A DNA stretch of 64,000 nt from Pisolithus tinctorius (GCA_024663395.1 JANFAH010000048.1:1-64000), one strand, 5' to 3'. Numbered from the stretch's first letter, positions 33,231-43,202 are shown. Numbers and translations are program-made. The notes: generated from the sequence alone by a model not told the origin.

Positions 33231-36200
33231 GTTGACTCCGGTTGTGCAAACTTGGAGGCTCGTCTCAACGCGTCCGCTCTTTCCAGTCCGAATTCTTTGA
33301 CCCCGTATGCCACTATAGAAAACCCAGAAATACCTCGGCTTCGTACTTTAGTGGACTCCGGTTCCACCCATTGTTTTATAGATAATCAGTTTGTTAATCA
33401 ACACTCGTTTACCCCTTACTCGGTCTCACCAATCCGACTCCGGCTCTTCGATGGAACGTCCACCTTCACTATAACCCAAGCAGTAGATGTCAACATCCGC
33501 TTCGCGTCCGGCGATGTCACCCCGGTAACCCTGTATCTAGCCCCGTTGGATTCTGAGTGTAGAATAGTCCTCGGACATGACTGGCTCACCCGCTACAATC
33601 CGTTGATTGATTGGGTATTGGGCAGTCTAACATTCCGGACTCCTGCACAAGGAATGCCAACCCCGTCGACACCCCCTGTAAGCCCGGTCCCCACCGGCCT
33701 TCCTGACCCCGGTCCTAGTGACCAACCCGGCCTCGCGCCATCTGTACCGGTCTCCGACTCTCCGACTCGCACCCCTCTGAAGGCCCCTCTGGTTTCCCTA
33801 ATCAATGCAGCCGCTTTTGTGCGCGCCTGCAAACTAGAAGGGTCCGTCCAGTTCCAACTTCAGCTCCGTCCCTCGGACTCGGCTCAAGCCCGATCGGCCT
33901 CGGCTTCCCCTCCTCCGGCCTTACCCAACGTACCGGAAGATTACCACGACTTCGCTGATGTATTCAGCAAGGCCAAGGCCTCGGCACTCCCACCACACCG
34001 GGAGTATGATCTGAAGATAGAGCTCGAAGGAGGAACAACCCCGCCCCTCGGCACCATCTACTCGCTGTCCCCGGTTGAGCTGCAAGCTCTCCGGACATTC
34101 ATCGATGAAAACCTCACTACCGGATTCATTCGGCCTACCTCCTCCCCCTATGCTGCACCGGTCCTCTTTGTCAAAAAGAAGGACGGCTCCCTCCAGCTCT
34201 GTGTAGATTTCCGCGGCCTCAACAAGATCACTAAGAAGGACCGATACCCACTACCGCTCATCTCCAATCTCTTGGATTCACCAAGCCGAGCCAAAATCTA
34301 TACTAAGATTGATCTCCGGCATGCCTACCATCTCGTCCGGATTGCTCCGGGCGATGAATGGAAGACCGCATTTCGGACTCGGTATGGATCATACGAGTGG
34401 TTAGTGATGCCTTTCGGCCTCACCAATGCCCCGGCCGCTTTCCAGCGCTTCGTCAACACTATCTTCGCGGATATGTTGGATGTATGCGTAGTCGTCTACT
34501 TAGATGACATCCTGATCTACTCCGGAGATAAAGATTCCCACAAGCAGCATGTCCGAGAGGTCCTCCGCCGGCTTCGGCTTCACGGCCTTTATGCGAAGCC
34601 GGAGAAATGCGAGTTCCACTCGGACTCGGTCGAATACCTCGGATTTCACCTTTCCCCTGCCGGTCTCACGATGTCCAAGGAAAAGGTCCAGACCATTTGC
34701 GATTGGCCTGAGCCTCGCAAGGTCAAGGACATTCAGTCTTTCCTCGGATTCACCAACTTCTACCGCCGGTTTATCTTTAACTACTCGGACATCGTCGTAC
34801 CACTGACTCGGCTTACCCGCAAGGGGGCTCCTTGGAACTTCTCCGAGGAGTGCCGCCGGTCATTTAATAACCTCAAGGCCGCCTTCACCACCGCGCCGGT
34901 CCTAACTCATTTCATCCCCGGGGTTCCTATCACCGTCGAGACCGATGCTTCGGACTATGCCATCGCCGGCATCCTATCTATCACCTGCGACGACGGCCAG
35001 ATTCATCCGGTCGCTTTCTACTCTCGGACCTTGACGGCCCCGGAATTGAATTATGATACCCACGATAAGGAACTGCTTGCAATCTTTGAAGCATTCCGGA
35101 CCTGGCGCCACTACCTTGAGGGCTCGGCCTCACCGGTCGACGTTGTTACCGACCACAAGAACCTCGAGTACTTCTCCACCTCTAAAGTACTCACCCGCCG
35201 CCAAGCTCGCTGGTCGGAATTCCTTTCTCAGTTTAATATGATCATCAGATTCAGGCCCGGTAAGCTCGGGGCTAAGCCCGACGCCCTGACTAGACGATGG
35301 GACGTCTACCCCAAAGAGGGGGATAGCGGCTATGCCCGAGTGAACCTGCAAAACCTGAGACCGGTGTTCACCCAGGAACAGCTAGCGGTCTCCCTTCGCG
35401 CAACATACCTCGAGTACCCGGTCTTACGAGCAGTCGCACTGATGGATGTAGAGAAACTCCATAATGATATCCTGACCGCACTGCCGGACGACCCGGTCTC
35501 ACAAATCCGCCTGTCCGACATGTCTGATCCCCGGTGGTCAGTAGATGACACCGGCTTCCTTCGGCTTGATGGAAGGATCTACGTGCCGGACTCAAACGAC
35601 CTTCGCCTTAGGGTCTTGCGCCTCAAGCATGACCACCCTCTGTCCGGCCACTTCGGCCAAAACCGAACCCTAGAACTCATTCGGCGTGAATACACCTGGC
35701 CCGGCCTCAGGACCTTCGTCAAGGACTATGTCCGGTCTTGCACGGCCTGCGCTCGGGCTAAGGTTCCCCGCCATCGGCCTTACGGCCTTCTCAAGCAACT
35801 TCCGGTGCCGGAGAAACCATGGAATTCTATCTCTATGGATTTCATCGAACAACTTCCGGCCTCAACCGGCTTCACGGCCATCCTCGTTGTAGTTGACCGG
35901 CTTTCCAAGCAGGCCATATTCATCCCCACCCACGACACTATCACAGCCCCAGAACTCGCCCAACTATTCCTACTCCATGTCTTTTCGAAGCACGGAGTAC
36001 CGGCCCATGTAACCTCAGACCGAGGCTCGGAGTTCGTCTCCCACTTCTTCCGGTCACTCGGTAAGGCCCTGGATATGCGCTTACATTTCACCTCGGGCTA
36101 CCACCCCGAAGGTGATGGCCAGACCGAGCGGACTAACCAGACTCTCGAGCAATACCTCCGAGTGTACTGCAACTACCAGCAGGACAATTGGGCCGACTTA

Positions 36201-36908
36201 CTACCTCTGGCCGAGTTCGCCTACAACAATGCCCCTAGCGCTACTACCAGTGTTTCACCCTTCTTCGCTAACAAGGGCTACCATCCCAACATCTCAGTAT
36301 ACCCGGAGCGCGATCTTACCTCCGCCCGGGCTCGCGATTATGCAGTCGACTTGGATTCACTGCATCAATACCTACGGGAGGAAATGACCCTCGCACAACA
36401 GCGCTACCAAGGACCGGCCGATGCCAAACGCATGCCGGCTCCGGACTTCAAGGTCGGTGACCAGGTATATGTCAAAGCCAAATACTTCCGGTCTACTCGG
36501 CCTTCCAAGAAGCTCTCGGAGAAGAATCTTGGACCGTATCCGGTCATAGCTCAGGCCGGTACCCACTCATTCACACTGCGCCTGCCGGACTCAATGCGCG
36601 CAGTCCACCCGGTCTTCCATGTTTCCCAACTCGAGCCGGCCGTCCCTAACACCATCCCGAACCGGACTCAACCACCACCTCCACCTGTCGAAGTCGATGG
36701 TGATCTAGAGTTCGAGGTAGCAGAAATCCTCGACTCTAAGGTCGACCGGCGACGCCGCTGTTGGCTTCAATACTTAGTCCGGTGGACCGGCTACGAGGGG
36801 ACCGATGAAGAAACTACTTGGGTACTCGCCACTGAACTAGACAATGCCTCTGAACTCGTACAAGAGTTCCACTCCCGCTACCCCGCTAAACCCGGCCCAT
36901 ACCAGTGA
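33189..36908 (+). CDS. pol: Copy A pol polyprotein: protease, RT, RNase H, integrase, chromodomain
   Basis: An uninterrupted frame of about 1240 codons after the frameshift (open from 33093). Numbering from 33093: aspartic protease 'LVDSGSTHCFID' near residue 88; RT palm with '[11 protein letters not shown]' near 467-477; RNase H 'VETDASDYA' near 615 and 'DHKNLEYF' near 687; integrase His/Cys zinc site from about 846 ('HDHPLSGHFGQ...CTACARAK'); integrase DD35E with Asp in 'SMDF', Asp in 'TSDRGSEF' and Glu in 'QTER' (about 914, 976, 1012); chromodomain near 1205-1260 ('EFEVAEILDSKVD', 'YLVRWTGYEGTDEETTW'). All catalytic residues are present. Chromodomains of this type direct integration to marked chromatin. 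No stop is seen, so this copy could supply enzymes in trans. Confidence 0.95.
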   Translation: MGSSSQDSAQSGSCVDSGCANLEARLNASALSSPNSLTPYATIENPEIPRLRTLVDSGSTHCFIDNQFVNQHSFTPYSVSPIRLRLFDGTSTFTITQAVDVNIRFASGDVTPVTLYLAPLDSECRIVLGHDWLTRYNPLIDWVLGSLTFRTPAQGMPTPSTPPVSPVPTGLPDPGPSDQPGLAPSVPVSDSPTRTPLKAPLVSLINAAAFVRACKLEGSVQFQLQLRPSDSAQARSASASPPPALPNVPEDYHDFADVFSKAKASALPPHREYDLKIELEGGTTPPLGTIYSLSPVELQALRTFIDENLTTGFIRPTSSPYAAPVLFVKKKDGSLQLCVDFRGLNKITKKDRYPLPLISNLLDSPSRAKIYTKIDLRHAYHLVRIAPGDEWKTAFRTRYGSYEWLVMPFGLTNAPAAFQRFVNTIFADMLDVCVVVYLDDILIYSGDKDSHKQHVREVLRRLRLHGLYAKPEKCEFHSDSVEYLGFHLSPAGLTMSKEKVQTICDWPEPRKVKDIQSFLGFTNFYRRFIFNYSDIVVPLTRLTRKGAPWNFSEECRRSFNNLKAAFTTAPVLTHFIPGVPITVETDASDYAIAGILSITCDDGQIHPVAFYSRTLTAPELNYDTHDKELLAIFEAFRTWRHYLEGSASPVDVVTDHKNLEYFSTSKVLTRRQARWSEFLSQFNMIIRFRPGKLGAKPDALTRRWDVYPKEGDSGYARVNLQNLRPVFTQEQLAVSLRATYLEYPVLRAVALMDVEKLHNDILTALPDDPVSQIRLSDMSDPRWSVDDTGFLRLDGRIYVPDSNDLRLRVLRLKHDHPLSGHFGQNRTLELIRREYTWPGLRTFVKDYVRSCTACARAKVPRHRPYGLLKQLPVPEKPWNSISMDFIEQLPASTGFTAILVVVDRLSKQAIFIPTHDTITAPELAQLFLLHVFSKHGVPAHVTSDRGSEFVSHFFRSLGKALDMRLHFTSGYHPEGDGQTERTNQTLEQYLRVYCNYQQDNWADLLPLAEFAYNNAPSATTSVSPFFANKGYHPNISVYPERDLTSARARDYAVDLDSLHQYLREEMTLAQQRYQGPADAKRMPAPDFKVGDQVYVKAKYFRSTRPSKKLSEKNLGPYPVIAQAGTHSFTLRLPDSMRAVHPVFHVSQLEPAVPNTIPNRTQPPPPPVEVDGDLEFEVAEILDSKVDRRRRCWLQYLVRWTGYEGTDEETTWVLATELDNASELVQEFHSRYPAKPGPYQ

Positions 36909-37090
36909 GGACCGGTCTCAACCGGCCTCAGTTCTCTGTTCTGTCTTCTATCGGTATCTAGTTTTCTTGATCTCTTACTTACTTTGTTTTCTCTTTCTTG
37001 TCTTCTCTTACTGTACTATAGAACACCGGACACCGGACACCGGACACATGTCATTCGCAGAGGAAGGTACTACAAGGCCTGCGCTACAAG
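36909..37090. other. Convergent 3' intergenic gap in copy A
   Basis: The gap is 182 bp between the pol stop (plus strand) and the stop of the antisense gene (minus strand). It has pyrimidine-rich sequence and a short direct repeat 'caccgga' (37025-37045). It must hold the 3' end of the antisense transcript, but I see no clear polyadenylation signal. Confidence 0.5.
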
Positions 37091-38183
37091 CTACTCGGCC
37101 TCGGCCATGGTCTCGTCCTCCCCTTCGTCCTTCCCCTCGGACTCCTCCTCTTCCTCGCCATGGGCCCTCAGCCAGTCGGCCTCCTCGCGCAGCTCGTCGG
37201 AGTTGAGCTCAGACGAGCCCGAGTCCGAGGGCGATACCGCCATCCCGAAGCCGTACGATTCGTCGAGTATCGACTCGAGCGCGTCGGCTATGCGACCCGA
37301 GTTTTCGACCGCGGTCTCGTGGAGTTCGAAAAGGCTGGCCAGGTTATTGGCAGTCAGCCCCGCGGCCTCGATCAGTCGCTCGAGCTTGTTCTCCAAGCCC
37401 GAGTACCTGGCCGCGCCGACCTCTTTCATCCCGCTCCCGCCGGCCTCGAACTCATCGAGGTCCAAGACCTCGGTCGGTCTCGCACTCGTCCTCGCCCGTT
37501 TCTGATTGCTGGGCCCGGCTTCGGCGTTTTCCTCGTCGACTTTCCTCTTCTTGCCTTTGACGGCTTTGGGGCCGGCCTCGGCATCCTTCCCGTCCCCGGG
37601 CCAGCGACACTTGCCTTTGGACTGGTTGCACCGTATGCAGGCGACCCGCTTCTTGTTACCATCCACGAGAAACTCGCAGACGGTGTTCGCCCGGGTGCAG
37701 CGGGTACAACTAAAAAGACGGTTAAGAGAGGGACAGGCACGAGGGTGAAAGAGACACTCACCCGGGGTCCATCACCACTTTCTTTACTTCGCCCCCGGCC
37801 TCGTTGTCAACGGCCCCGGCCTCACTACCCTTTCCGACCTCGGCCTTGCGTCTACGCTCGGCCTCCCGTCTCTCTTCCTCCTCGCGCACTCTCTTCTCTT
37901 CGGCCTCCCTCTCTGCTCTCTCGGTCTCGGCCCTCTCCCGCTCGGCCCTCTCGGCTTCGGCCCTCTCCCTAGCCACCCTCTCGGCTTCAAGCCGAGCCTG
38001 CTCCTCCCGCCGGGCTTGCTCTGCCGCCTTTCGTCGCTTCCTCTCCTTCGCCTTGGCCCTCATCGTCTCTTCCTCGTCGTCGGTGTCGTACTTGATGGCG
38101 TCTTCCGACACCTGGGACCAGTCGATCATGACTCGGCCTTCGTTGTTGTTATCGGCGGAGACGATCGGTCGAGAGTCGGACAT
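37091..38183 (-). CDS. Antisense Zn(II)2Cys6 zinc-cluster protein carried by copy A
   Basis: A two-exon gene on the strand opposite gag-pol: exon 1 is 38183-37762, the intron 37761-37710 (52 nt, gtgagt...tttttag) and exon 2 37709-37091, giving 346 residues. Exon 1 has an acidic start ('DAIKYDTDDEEE') and then a long Lys/Arg/Glu/Ala-rich coiled coil. Splicing creates Cys-x2-Cys-x6-Cys-x12-Cys-x2-Cys-x6-Cys at the start of exon 2 ('CTRCTRANTVC', then 'CIRCNQSKGKC'), the exact fungal binuclear zinc-cluster spacing. A basic patch, a helical region ('ENKLERLIEAAGLTANNLAS') and an acidic tail follow. The start is chosen because copy B begins with the same Met-Ser. The family suggests sequence-specific DNA binding; a regulatory role for the element is inference. 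Confidence 0.85.
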
Positions 38184-38308
38184 GATGGTTAGGATGAGAA
38201 AGAAAGACGCAAAGGGCTTAGCGGGCCACAAGTATCATTTTTTTCAAACTCAGCCGATTTTCGGACTCAGCCTACCACTCTCGCAGGGGTCTCATGGGTT
38301 CGACCCCT

Positions 38309-38321
38309 AAGAGGGGGATAC
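38309..38321 (+). other. Polypurine tract of copy A
   Basis: 'aagagggggatac' lies directly before the right LTR and is the expected primer for plus-strand DNA synthesis. Copies B and C keep 'gagggggatac' at the same place. Confidence 0.8.
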
Positions 38322-38847
38322 TGTCATAGTCGTGCCTCGACTCCGGCCGGACTCGGCCTCGCACTCACTCAGTCCGGCCTCGGCCTCGCTTGTCCCGTGT
38401 CTCCAGTTGGTCTAGCGCGGTAGACACTGCTTTGCAGTGTCTGTCATTTCGGTTAAGTCCTCGCCCGGTCTTGTCCCCGGTCCACTCTGTCCCGGTCTCC
38501 GTTACCTTAGTCATACGTTACTAATATCTGCCTTACCAATCCTCTTAGCAATCCTTGCGAGACCGGCATTACCGGTCTCCGTACTATAGTTACTTCTAGT
38601 ATATAAACTCGTAGATACTCGGCCTGTAGACCTCAGTCTGAAATCAACTAAGTTACTCCTGATAACCCCGTCTCGGCCTCGGACTCGGACTGAGACCCAC
38701 GCAAGGGAATAGCGCTGTATCCTCAGTCGCTAAGTCCAACCAGTCCACCCATCTGTACCTTCGCCTTTACCCCTGACTCCGATCCTTCGGCCTCGCGCCC
38801 GCTTCGGTCTCCGGTCCGGTCTCAACCCGGACACCCCGTACTTGACA
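38322..38847 (+). repeat. Right (3') LTR of copy A
   Basis: 526 bp, matching the left LTR except two positions that read CG here and TG on the left (near 38501 and 38580). Its 5' end is about 140 bp from the start codon of the antisense gene, so the antisense promoter must lie in this LTR or in the 138-bp gap. Confidence 0.95.
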
Positions 38848-39482
38848 GTTACCACCCTAATATCTTGGTCTTCCCTGAGCACGATCTCACATCCAACTGG
38901 GCTCATGATTATGCAGTTGACTTAGACTCACTGCACCAATACCTTTGTGAAGAAATGGCTCTTGCCCAGCAATGTTACCAAGGACTGGCAGATGCTAAGT
39001 GCATGCTGGTCCCAGACTTCAAAGTGGGCAATAATGTCTATGTAAAAGCCAAGTATTTCCAGTTGACCTGGCACTCCAAGAAATTGAGCAAGAAGAACCT
39101 TGGGCCATACCCCATAATAGCCCAGGCTGGTTCACACTCATTCACCCTGCATTTACCAGACTCCATGTGCACTGTACACCCAGTCTTCCACATATCCCAG
39201 CTTGAACTGGCCATACCAAGTACCATACCCAACTGGACTCAACCTCCACCCCCACCAGTAGATGTTGATGGCAGCTTAGAATTTGAAGTAGCAGAAATAC
39301 TCAATTTGAAGGTCAACCAGCACAGGAAGTGTTAGTTGCAGTACCTGGTCTGGTGGACCAGCTATTAGGATACTGATGAAGAAACTACCTGGGTACTAGC
39401 AACAGAGCTGGACAATGCCTCAGAACTGGTTCAAGAGTATCATGACCAGTACCCAGACAAACCTGGTCCTTTCAAGAGATAA
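38848..39482 (+). pseudogene. Copy C integrase end and chromodomain
   Basis: This continues copy C directly after the duplicated GTTAC. It starts in the integrase C-terminal region (matching 'YHPNISV' of copy A), keeps 'DFKVGNNVYVKAKYF' and 'LHLPDSMCTVHPVFHISQLE', and ends in the chromodomain ('YLVWWTSY', 'DTDEETTWVLATELD') with stops where Trp and Glu/Arg codons stood. It proves that copy A landed inside the integrase of an older relative. Confidence 0.88.
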
Positions 39483-39739
39483 CTAAGAACCAGTCACAAG
39501 CTTTTCCCCTTCTCTGTTTCACTTGCCTCATAGTTACCATGTCTTTATTTCCCTTACCCTTCTTTTATTTTGCTTTCTTTCATACTTTAGAACTGGAACC
39601 AGGAAATGGCATTGGCAGGCATATGCATACAAGAAAAACATGATGCTACATGCACAATTTCAGGCCTGGGACCCCTCAGAACTGGCACCAGTCTGGTCAC
39701 CTGACTCAGACTGGGACTGGCCTTCCTCTTCCTCCTCCC

Positions 39740-40661
39740 TCAGCCCTTCCAGCTCCTCATCAAGCCCCTCAGCACCCTAATCTTCCTCATCAGTGGTGTC
39801 CCAGTCTGAAGGCACATCTGGTGTGAGGAACTCAAAGCATTCCTTGACATAGGTCTCATACAACCAGGCAAACTGTTAGAGGTTCCAGGAAACTTCTTTC
39901 TGCACCATTGCAAGGCTGGCCACATTGTCAGTGATGCACTTGACCACTTTGATTAGGCACTCCATTTGTGCACAAGTGATTGAACCAGCCTCAACCTCTC
40001 CCCCAGTTGCCTTCATTGCACCAGTCTTCAACATTGAAGGCCCCTCTACATTGTCCTCCTCATCACCTGCACCCTTGAGCACCTTCACAGATGGTTGCCT
40101 CAATCACTTCTTCTTTTCACTGGTGCAGGGGGACATCACATCTGCCTTTCTCTTCCCCTTGTCCACAGCTGGGCTGACACCTGGACTGGTCTCACCCTTG
40201 ACCTGCCACCAGCAATGCTCTTTGAGCTCATTGCACCAATTACAGGTCAAGTGCCTCTTCTTGGTATCAGTGCTGTGCAAACAGACCATGTTGGTCTGGG
40301 TGCAACAAAGGCAGCTGTTAGAAGCATTAGTCCACAACACTGGTGGTGGTCATAATAAAGCTTACCAAGGGCTCATCACCTTGACATTGGAACTGGCCCC
40401 AGTCAAACCACCAACCAGGGCATCCACCTGCCAGCTCTGCTCTGCCTTCCTGGCCTCTTTAGCCTTGCATGCAGCCTCTAACCTCTGCACCTCAGCCTCT
40501 GCACATGCCCTTTCTTCCTCAAGCCAGGCCTGCTCCTGCCTTTCAACCTCCAACTGGGCTTCTTCTTGTGCCTTTGCCTTACACCTCTTGCATTCAGCCA
40601 GTTTTCCCCAGATAGCCTGCTTGTCATTGTCACTGCCTACCTGCAGCTCAACACTTGTCAC
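39740..40661 (-). pseudogene. Copy C antisense zinc-cluster gene, diverged
   Basis: It is in the same position and orientation as the antisense gene of copy A. Exon 1 (40661 to about 40375) keeps the Glu/Ala/Lys-rich coiled coil and ends at a gtaagc donor. An acceptor '...aacag' near 40313 brings in 'CLCCTQTNMVC' and, 12 residues on, 'CNWCNELKEHC', so all six zinc-cluster cysteines keep the CX2CX6CX12CX2CX6C spacing although most other residues differ. A later block (40103-39876) resembles the helical region. Frames are broken after 40104. The strong divergence with conserved cysteines suggests that selection acted on the protein before decay. Confidence 0.7.
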
Positions 40662-40852
40662 ACAGGTCAGGTCAGGCAGGAGGTCTTGGTCTTATGGCAT
40701 TTGGGACCAATGAATAGACATGTTGAGGTGGGGAACCAAACCTGAGGTGGACTGGTCTTAAGTCCACTGGCTTTCAAGGTCAGACACAAAAGTTTCATTC
40801 TAAGCATTGTCCTCATTGGAGCCTTGTGGGCTTGGCTCCAAGAGGGGGATAC

Positions 40853-41429
40853 TGTCATGACCATGTCTAGACCACCCTAGGCTGGCTCTACCCCAGTCTT
40901 GACCAGTCTCACCCAACCCTTGCCCCAGTCCCAGCCTTGACCCTTCAACCTAGAAACATGTTAGCTCATGAGGCACTGCAAGGCAGTGCCCAATCAAGTT
41001 GTTGACTCAGTTGGTACCAGACTGGTGTAATGCCTGGCCCAGCCACTAGTCCTGCCCTGGTTCCCAGTAAATCCTTTGTTCATACTTTTGCTTGATAATA
41101 TTCTTTGTAACATCTTACTTAACAATCCATTTACCAATCACTGCTGTACCAGTGCAACCAGTCTCTGGTGCTATGTTACACTTACTTTACCTTTAGTATT
41201 TAAGCTGTAGGATAATCTGTTTAGCCTCAGTCTGAAATCAATCTAGTCTCATCAAACCCAATCTCTGCTGTCTTCTGCCTCTCAACTGGACTGCAGCCCA
41301 TGCAAGGGAATAGTGCTGCACCTTCAGTTGCTAAGTCCAACAGTCCAACCCTCTAGTATCTCATCTACCCCCCTGACCCCTGACTGGACTCCAGACCAGC
41401 TTTGGACTGGTGATGAACCAGACTTAACA
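40853..41429 (+). repeat. Right LTR of copy C
   Basis: 577 bp, TGTCA...TTAACA, preceded by a polypurine tract (about 40840-40852). It has the GGCACTGC/GCAGTGCC hairpin at 40972-40990. It is clearly diverged from the left LTR, consistent with an old insertion. Confidence 0.88.
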
Positions 41430-41625
41430 TGTCTGACTCTGGTTATGCTGGTCACCCAGACTTTGAATATTAGTCTCAGCACAGCCTCTGTGGCTATCCT
41501 CTCTTGCTAATCATCTTTCTAATAGCTTATCAACAAGTCCAGCTCTATGTTCATTACCTTGGACTGGCCTCATGTATTTAACCCATGTACATACTTTATA
41601 GCACTCCAGTCAGAATATCAACTTA
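41430..41625. other. Short flank, unassigned
   Basis: The sequence between the right LTR of copy C and the Tc1 element is about 200 bp. A short open frame continues past the Tc1 into 43203 onward. It may be part of yet another retroelement, but I recognise no motif. Confidence 0.35.
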
Positions 41626-43200
41626 CAGTGGCTCAAAAAACTGACTGCATGTTTGGACATTTTTCACTAAAGTCAATAATCCCCCATACCCCCTAACCTA
41701 GGCCCTAACCTATAAGTGTATGAAACAAAGCCCTTACCCTTGGCTCTCTATTGGTGCAGGGGTCAAGGGTTTTGGATAAGGTTTGATCAAATGGCAGCCA
41801 TTTCAAAATAATGACTCATGTGGTCAGTTTTTTGACTTTAGGTTTCAATTACATATATTAGACCCTGGCATACTGTAATATTAGTACATATATTTGGTAA
41901 TGGTTCTATTATGTCACCTTTATGTAACTGAGTGTCAGACACTATATAAAAACCCCACCATAGCATGTTTATTTTCCCACCATCACCATGAAATCCATCT
42001 CTGCTTCTCAAAGAACCAACATCATCTCTCTCTCCTCTCTTGGTCTTTCCTCCAGGAAAATTGCTTCCCAAACTGGCCTAGGGCAGTCTACAGTATGCCA
42101 GGTCCTTCAGAAACTGCAGCCAGAGAGGACTAGGCTTTCTAGTGGCCATCCATCAAAGCTTACCCCCACCAACAAAAGGGCTATTGTTCAGCAAATCATT
42201 ATGGCAAGGCCAAAAATGCTGTCCATGCCACTCAATTCATCAATTCTATTATTGATACTCCCATCTGCCCCCAGACTGTGAGAAATACCCTCAAGGAAGC
42301 CTCCTTAAAGGCTGTGGTCAAGAAAAAGAAGCCCTTACTTTCTAATGGACACAAGAAGAAAAGGTTAGCCTTTGCGCTCAAGTATCAGCATTGGACTGTG
42401 GAGGACTGGAAGAGAGTTATATGGTCAGATGAGACCAAAATTAATAGGATTGGGTCAGATGGGCAAGAGTATGTGTGGAAAAGGAAGGGTGAGGGGCTAA
42501 ATGCTAGAGAGGTCAAGGGTACAGTTAAGTTTGGAGGAGGTTCACTGATGGTATGGGGCTGCATAGGGTGGAATGGAGTAGGGGATCTGAGTGAGGTGGA
42601 GGGAAGAATGGATGCTGAACAGTATGTGGCCATTTTGGAGCAGGGGTTGCTGCAAAGCATGGGAGATTCTGGAATTCCAGAAGGTGACATTATCTTTCAA
42701 CAAGATAATGACCCCAAACACACCTCCAGGAGAGCCCAAATTTGGTTGGAAGAACAGAAGATCAACCTTCTGGATTGGCCTGCACAATCTCCAGATCTTA
42801 ATCCCATTGAACATACTTGGAATCACCTCATGCCTCTCAGGTTATGAGAGTGCTCCTACAGGAGTTCACCAACTGTGGGAAAGAGTGGTGGAGGAGTGGG
42901 GGAAGATTGATGAGGAGCAATGTCAAACATGGATAGAAAGCATGCCCAGAAGGATTGAAGCAGTTATTAAGGCCAAAGGAAGTCATACCAAGTACTAGAT
43001 ACTTAGATTGATATAAAGTCAAAAAACTGACCACATGAGTCATCATTTTGAAATGGCTGCCACTTGATCAAACCTTATCCAAAACCCTTGACCCCTGCAC
43101 CAATAGAGAGCCAAGAGTAAGGGCCTAGGTTATGGGGTATGGGGGATTATTGACTTTAGTGAAAAATGTCCAAACATGTGGTCAGTTTTTTGAGCCACTG
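41626..43200 (+). mobile_element. Tc1-type DNA transposon, recently decayed
   Basis: A 1575-bp element with TA at 41624-41625 and 43201-43202. The long terminal inverted repeats (about 41626-41840 and 43016-43200; the right is shorter by an internal deletion) begin 'CAGTGGCTCAAAAAACTGAC'. The tip motif CAAAAAACTGAC(C/T)xCATG occurs again, inverted, at the inner end of each repeat, so four candidate transposase sites are present. Confidence 0.93.
41988..42998 (+). pseudogene. Tc1 transposase, two frameshifts
   Basis: The N-terminal helix-turn-helix region (41988 to about 42200, 'TNIISLSSLGLSSRKIASQT') is followed, after a frameshift near 42200, by the catalytic domain (to 42836). The DDE residues are all there: Asp in 'VIWSDETKINR', Asp in 'FQQDNDPKHTS' and Glu in 'SPDLNPIEHTW', with 34 residues between the last two (DD34E, typical of Tc1). 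A second frameshift near 42835 leads to the C-terminal block 'ESMPRRIEAVIKAKGSHTKY' ending at 42998. It would act by cut-and-paste at TA. Two frameshifts make this copy non-autonomous. Confidence 0.92.
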
Positions 43201-43202
43201 TA

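Larger units (their letters stand above)
31252..38847 (+). mobile_element. Young Ty3/Gypsy chromovirus copy A with antisense gene
   Basis: This is a complete 7596-bp element. Its LTRs are 31252-31777 and 38322-38847 (526 bp each, TG...CA). By eye they differ at only two positions, both TG in the left and CG in the right. The target duplication GTTAC is at 31247-31251 and 38848-38852. The internal order is primer site, gag, -1 frameshift signal, pol (protease, RT, RNase H, integrase, chromodomain), an antisense zinc-cluster gene and a polypurine tract. The pol gene order (integrase last) and chromodomain define a chromovirus. The only obvious lesion is one nonsense codon in gag. It is CpG-rich, unlike everything around it. 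Confidence 0.95.
25506..41429 (+). mobile_element. Old Ty3/Gypsy copy C with nested insertions
   Basis: It is bounded by LTRs at 25506-26065 and 40853-41429. The internal parts occur in order: gag (26106-27280), RT fragment (28011-28348), RNase H and integrase (29924-31251), integrase end and chromodomain (38848-39482), antisense zinc-cluster gene remnants (about 39740-40661), and a polypurine tract 'aagagggggatac' before the right LTR. Insertions are a half foldback (27284-28008), a full foldback (28351-29923) and Ty3/Gypsy copy A (31252-38847). The flanks (atatg before, tgtct after) do not form a duplication, so the ends may have recombined or mutated. The sequence is strongly CpG-depleted. 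Confidence 0.85.

Noticed and set aside
37160..38310. Plus-strand frames of 173-270 residues opposite the antisense gene
   Set aside because: They are Arg/Pro/Ser-rich shadows of the GC-rich zinc-cluster gene, broken in copies B and C where the minus-strand cysteines are kept.
25501..41434. Target-site duplication for copy C
   Set aside because: The flanks are atatg and tgtct, which do not match, so I do not claim one.
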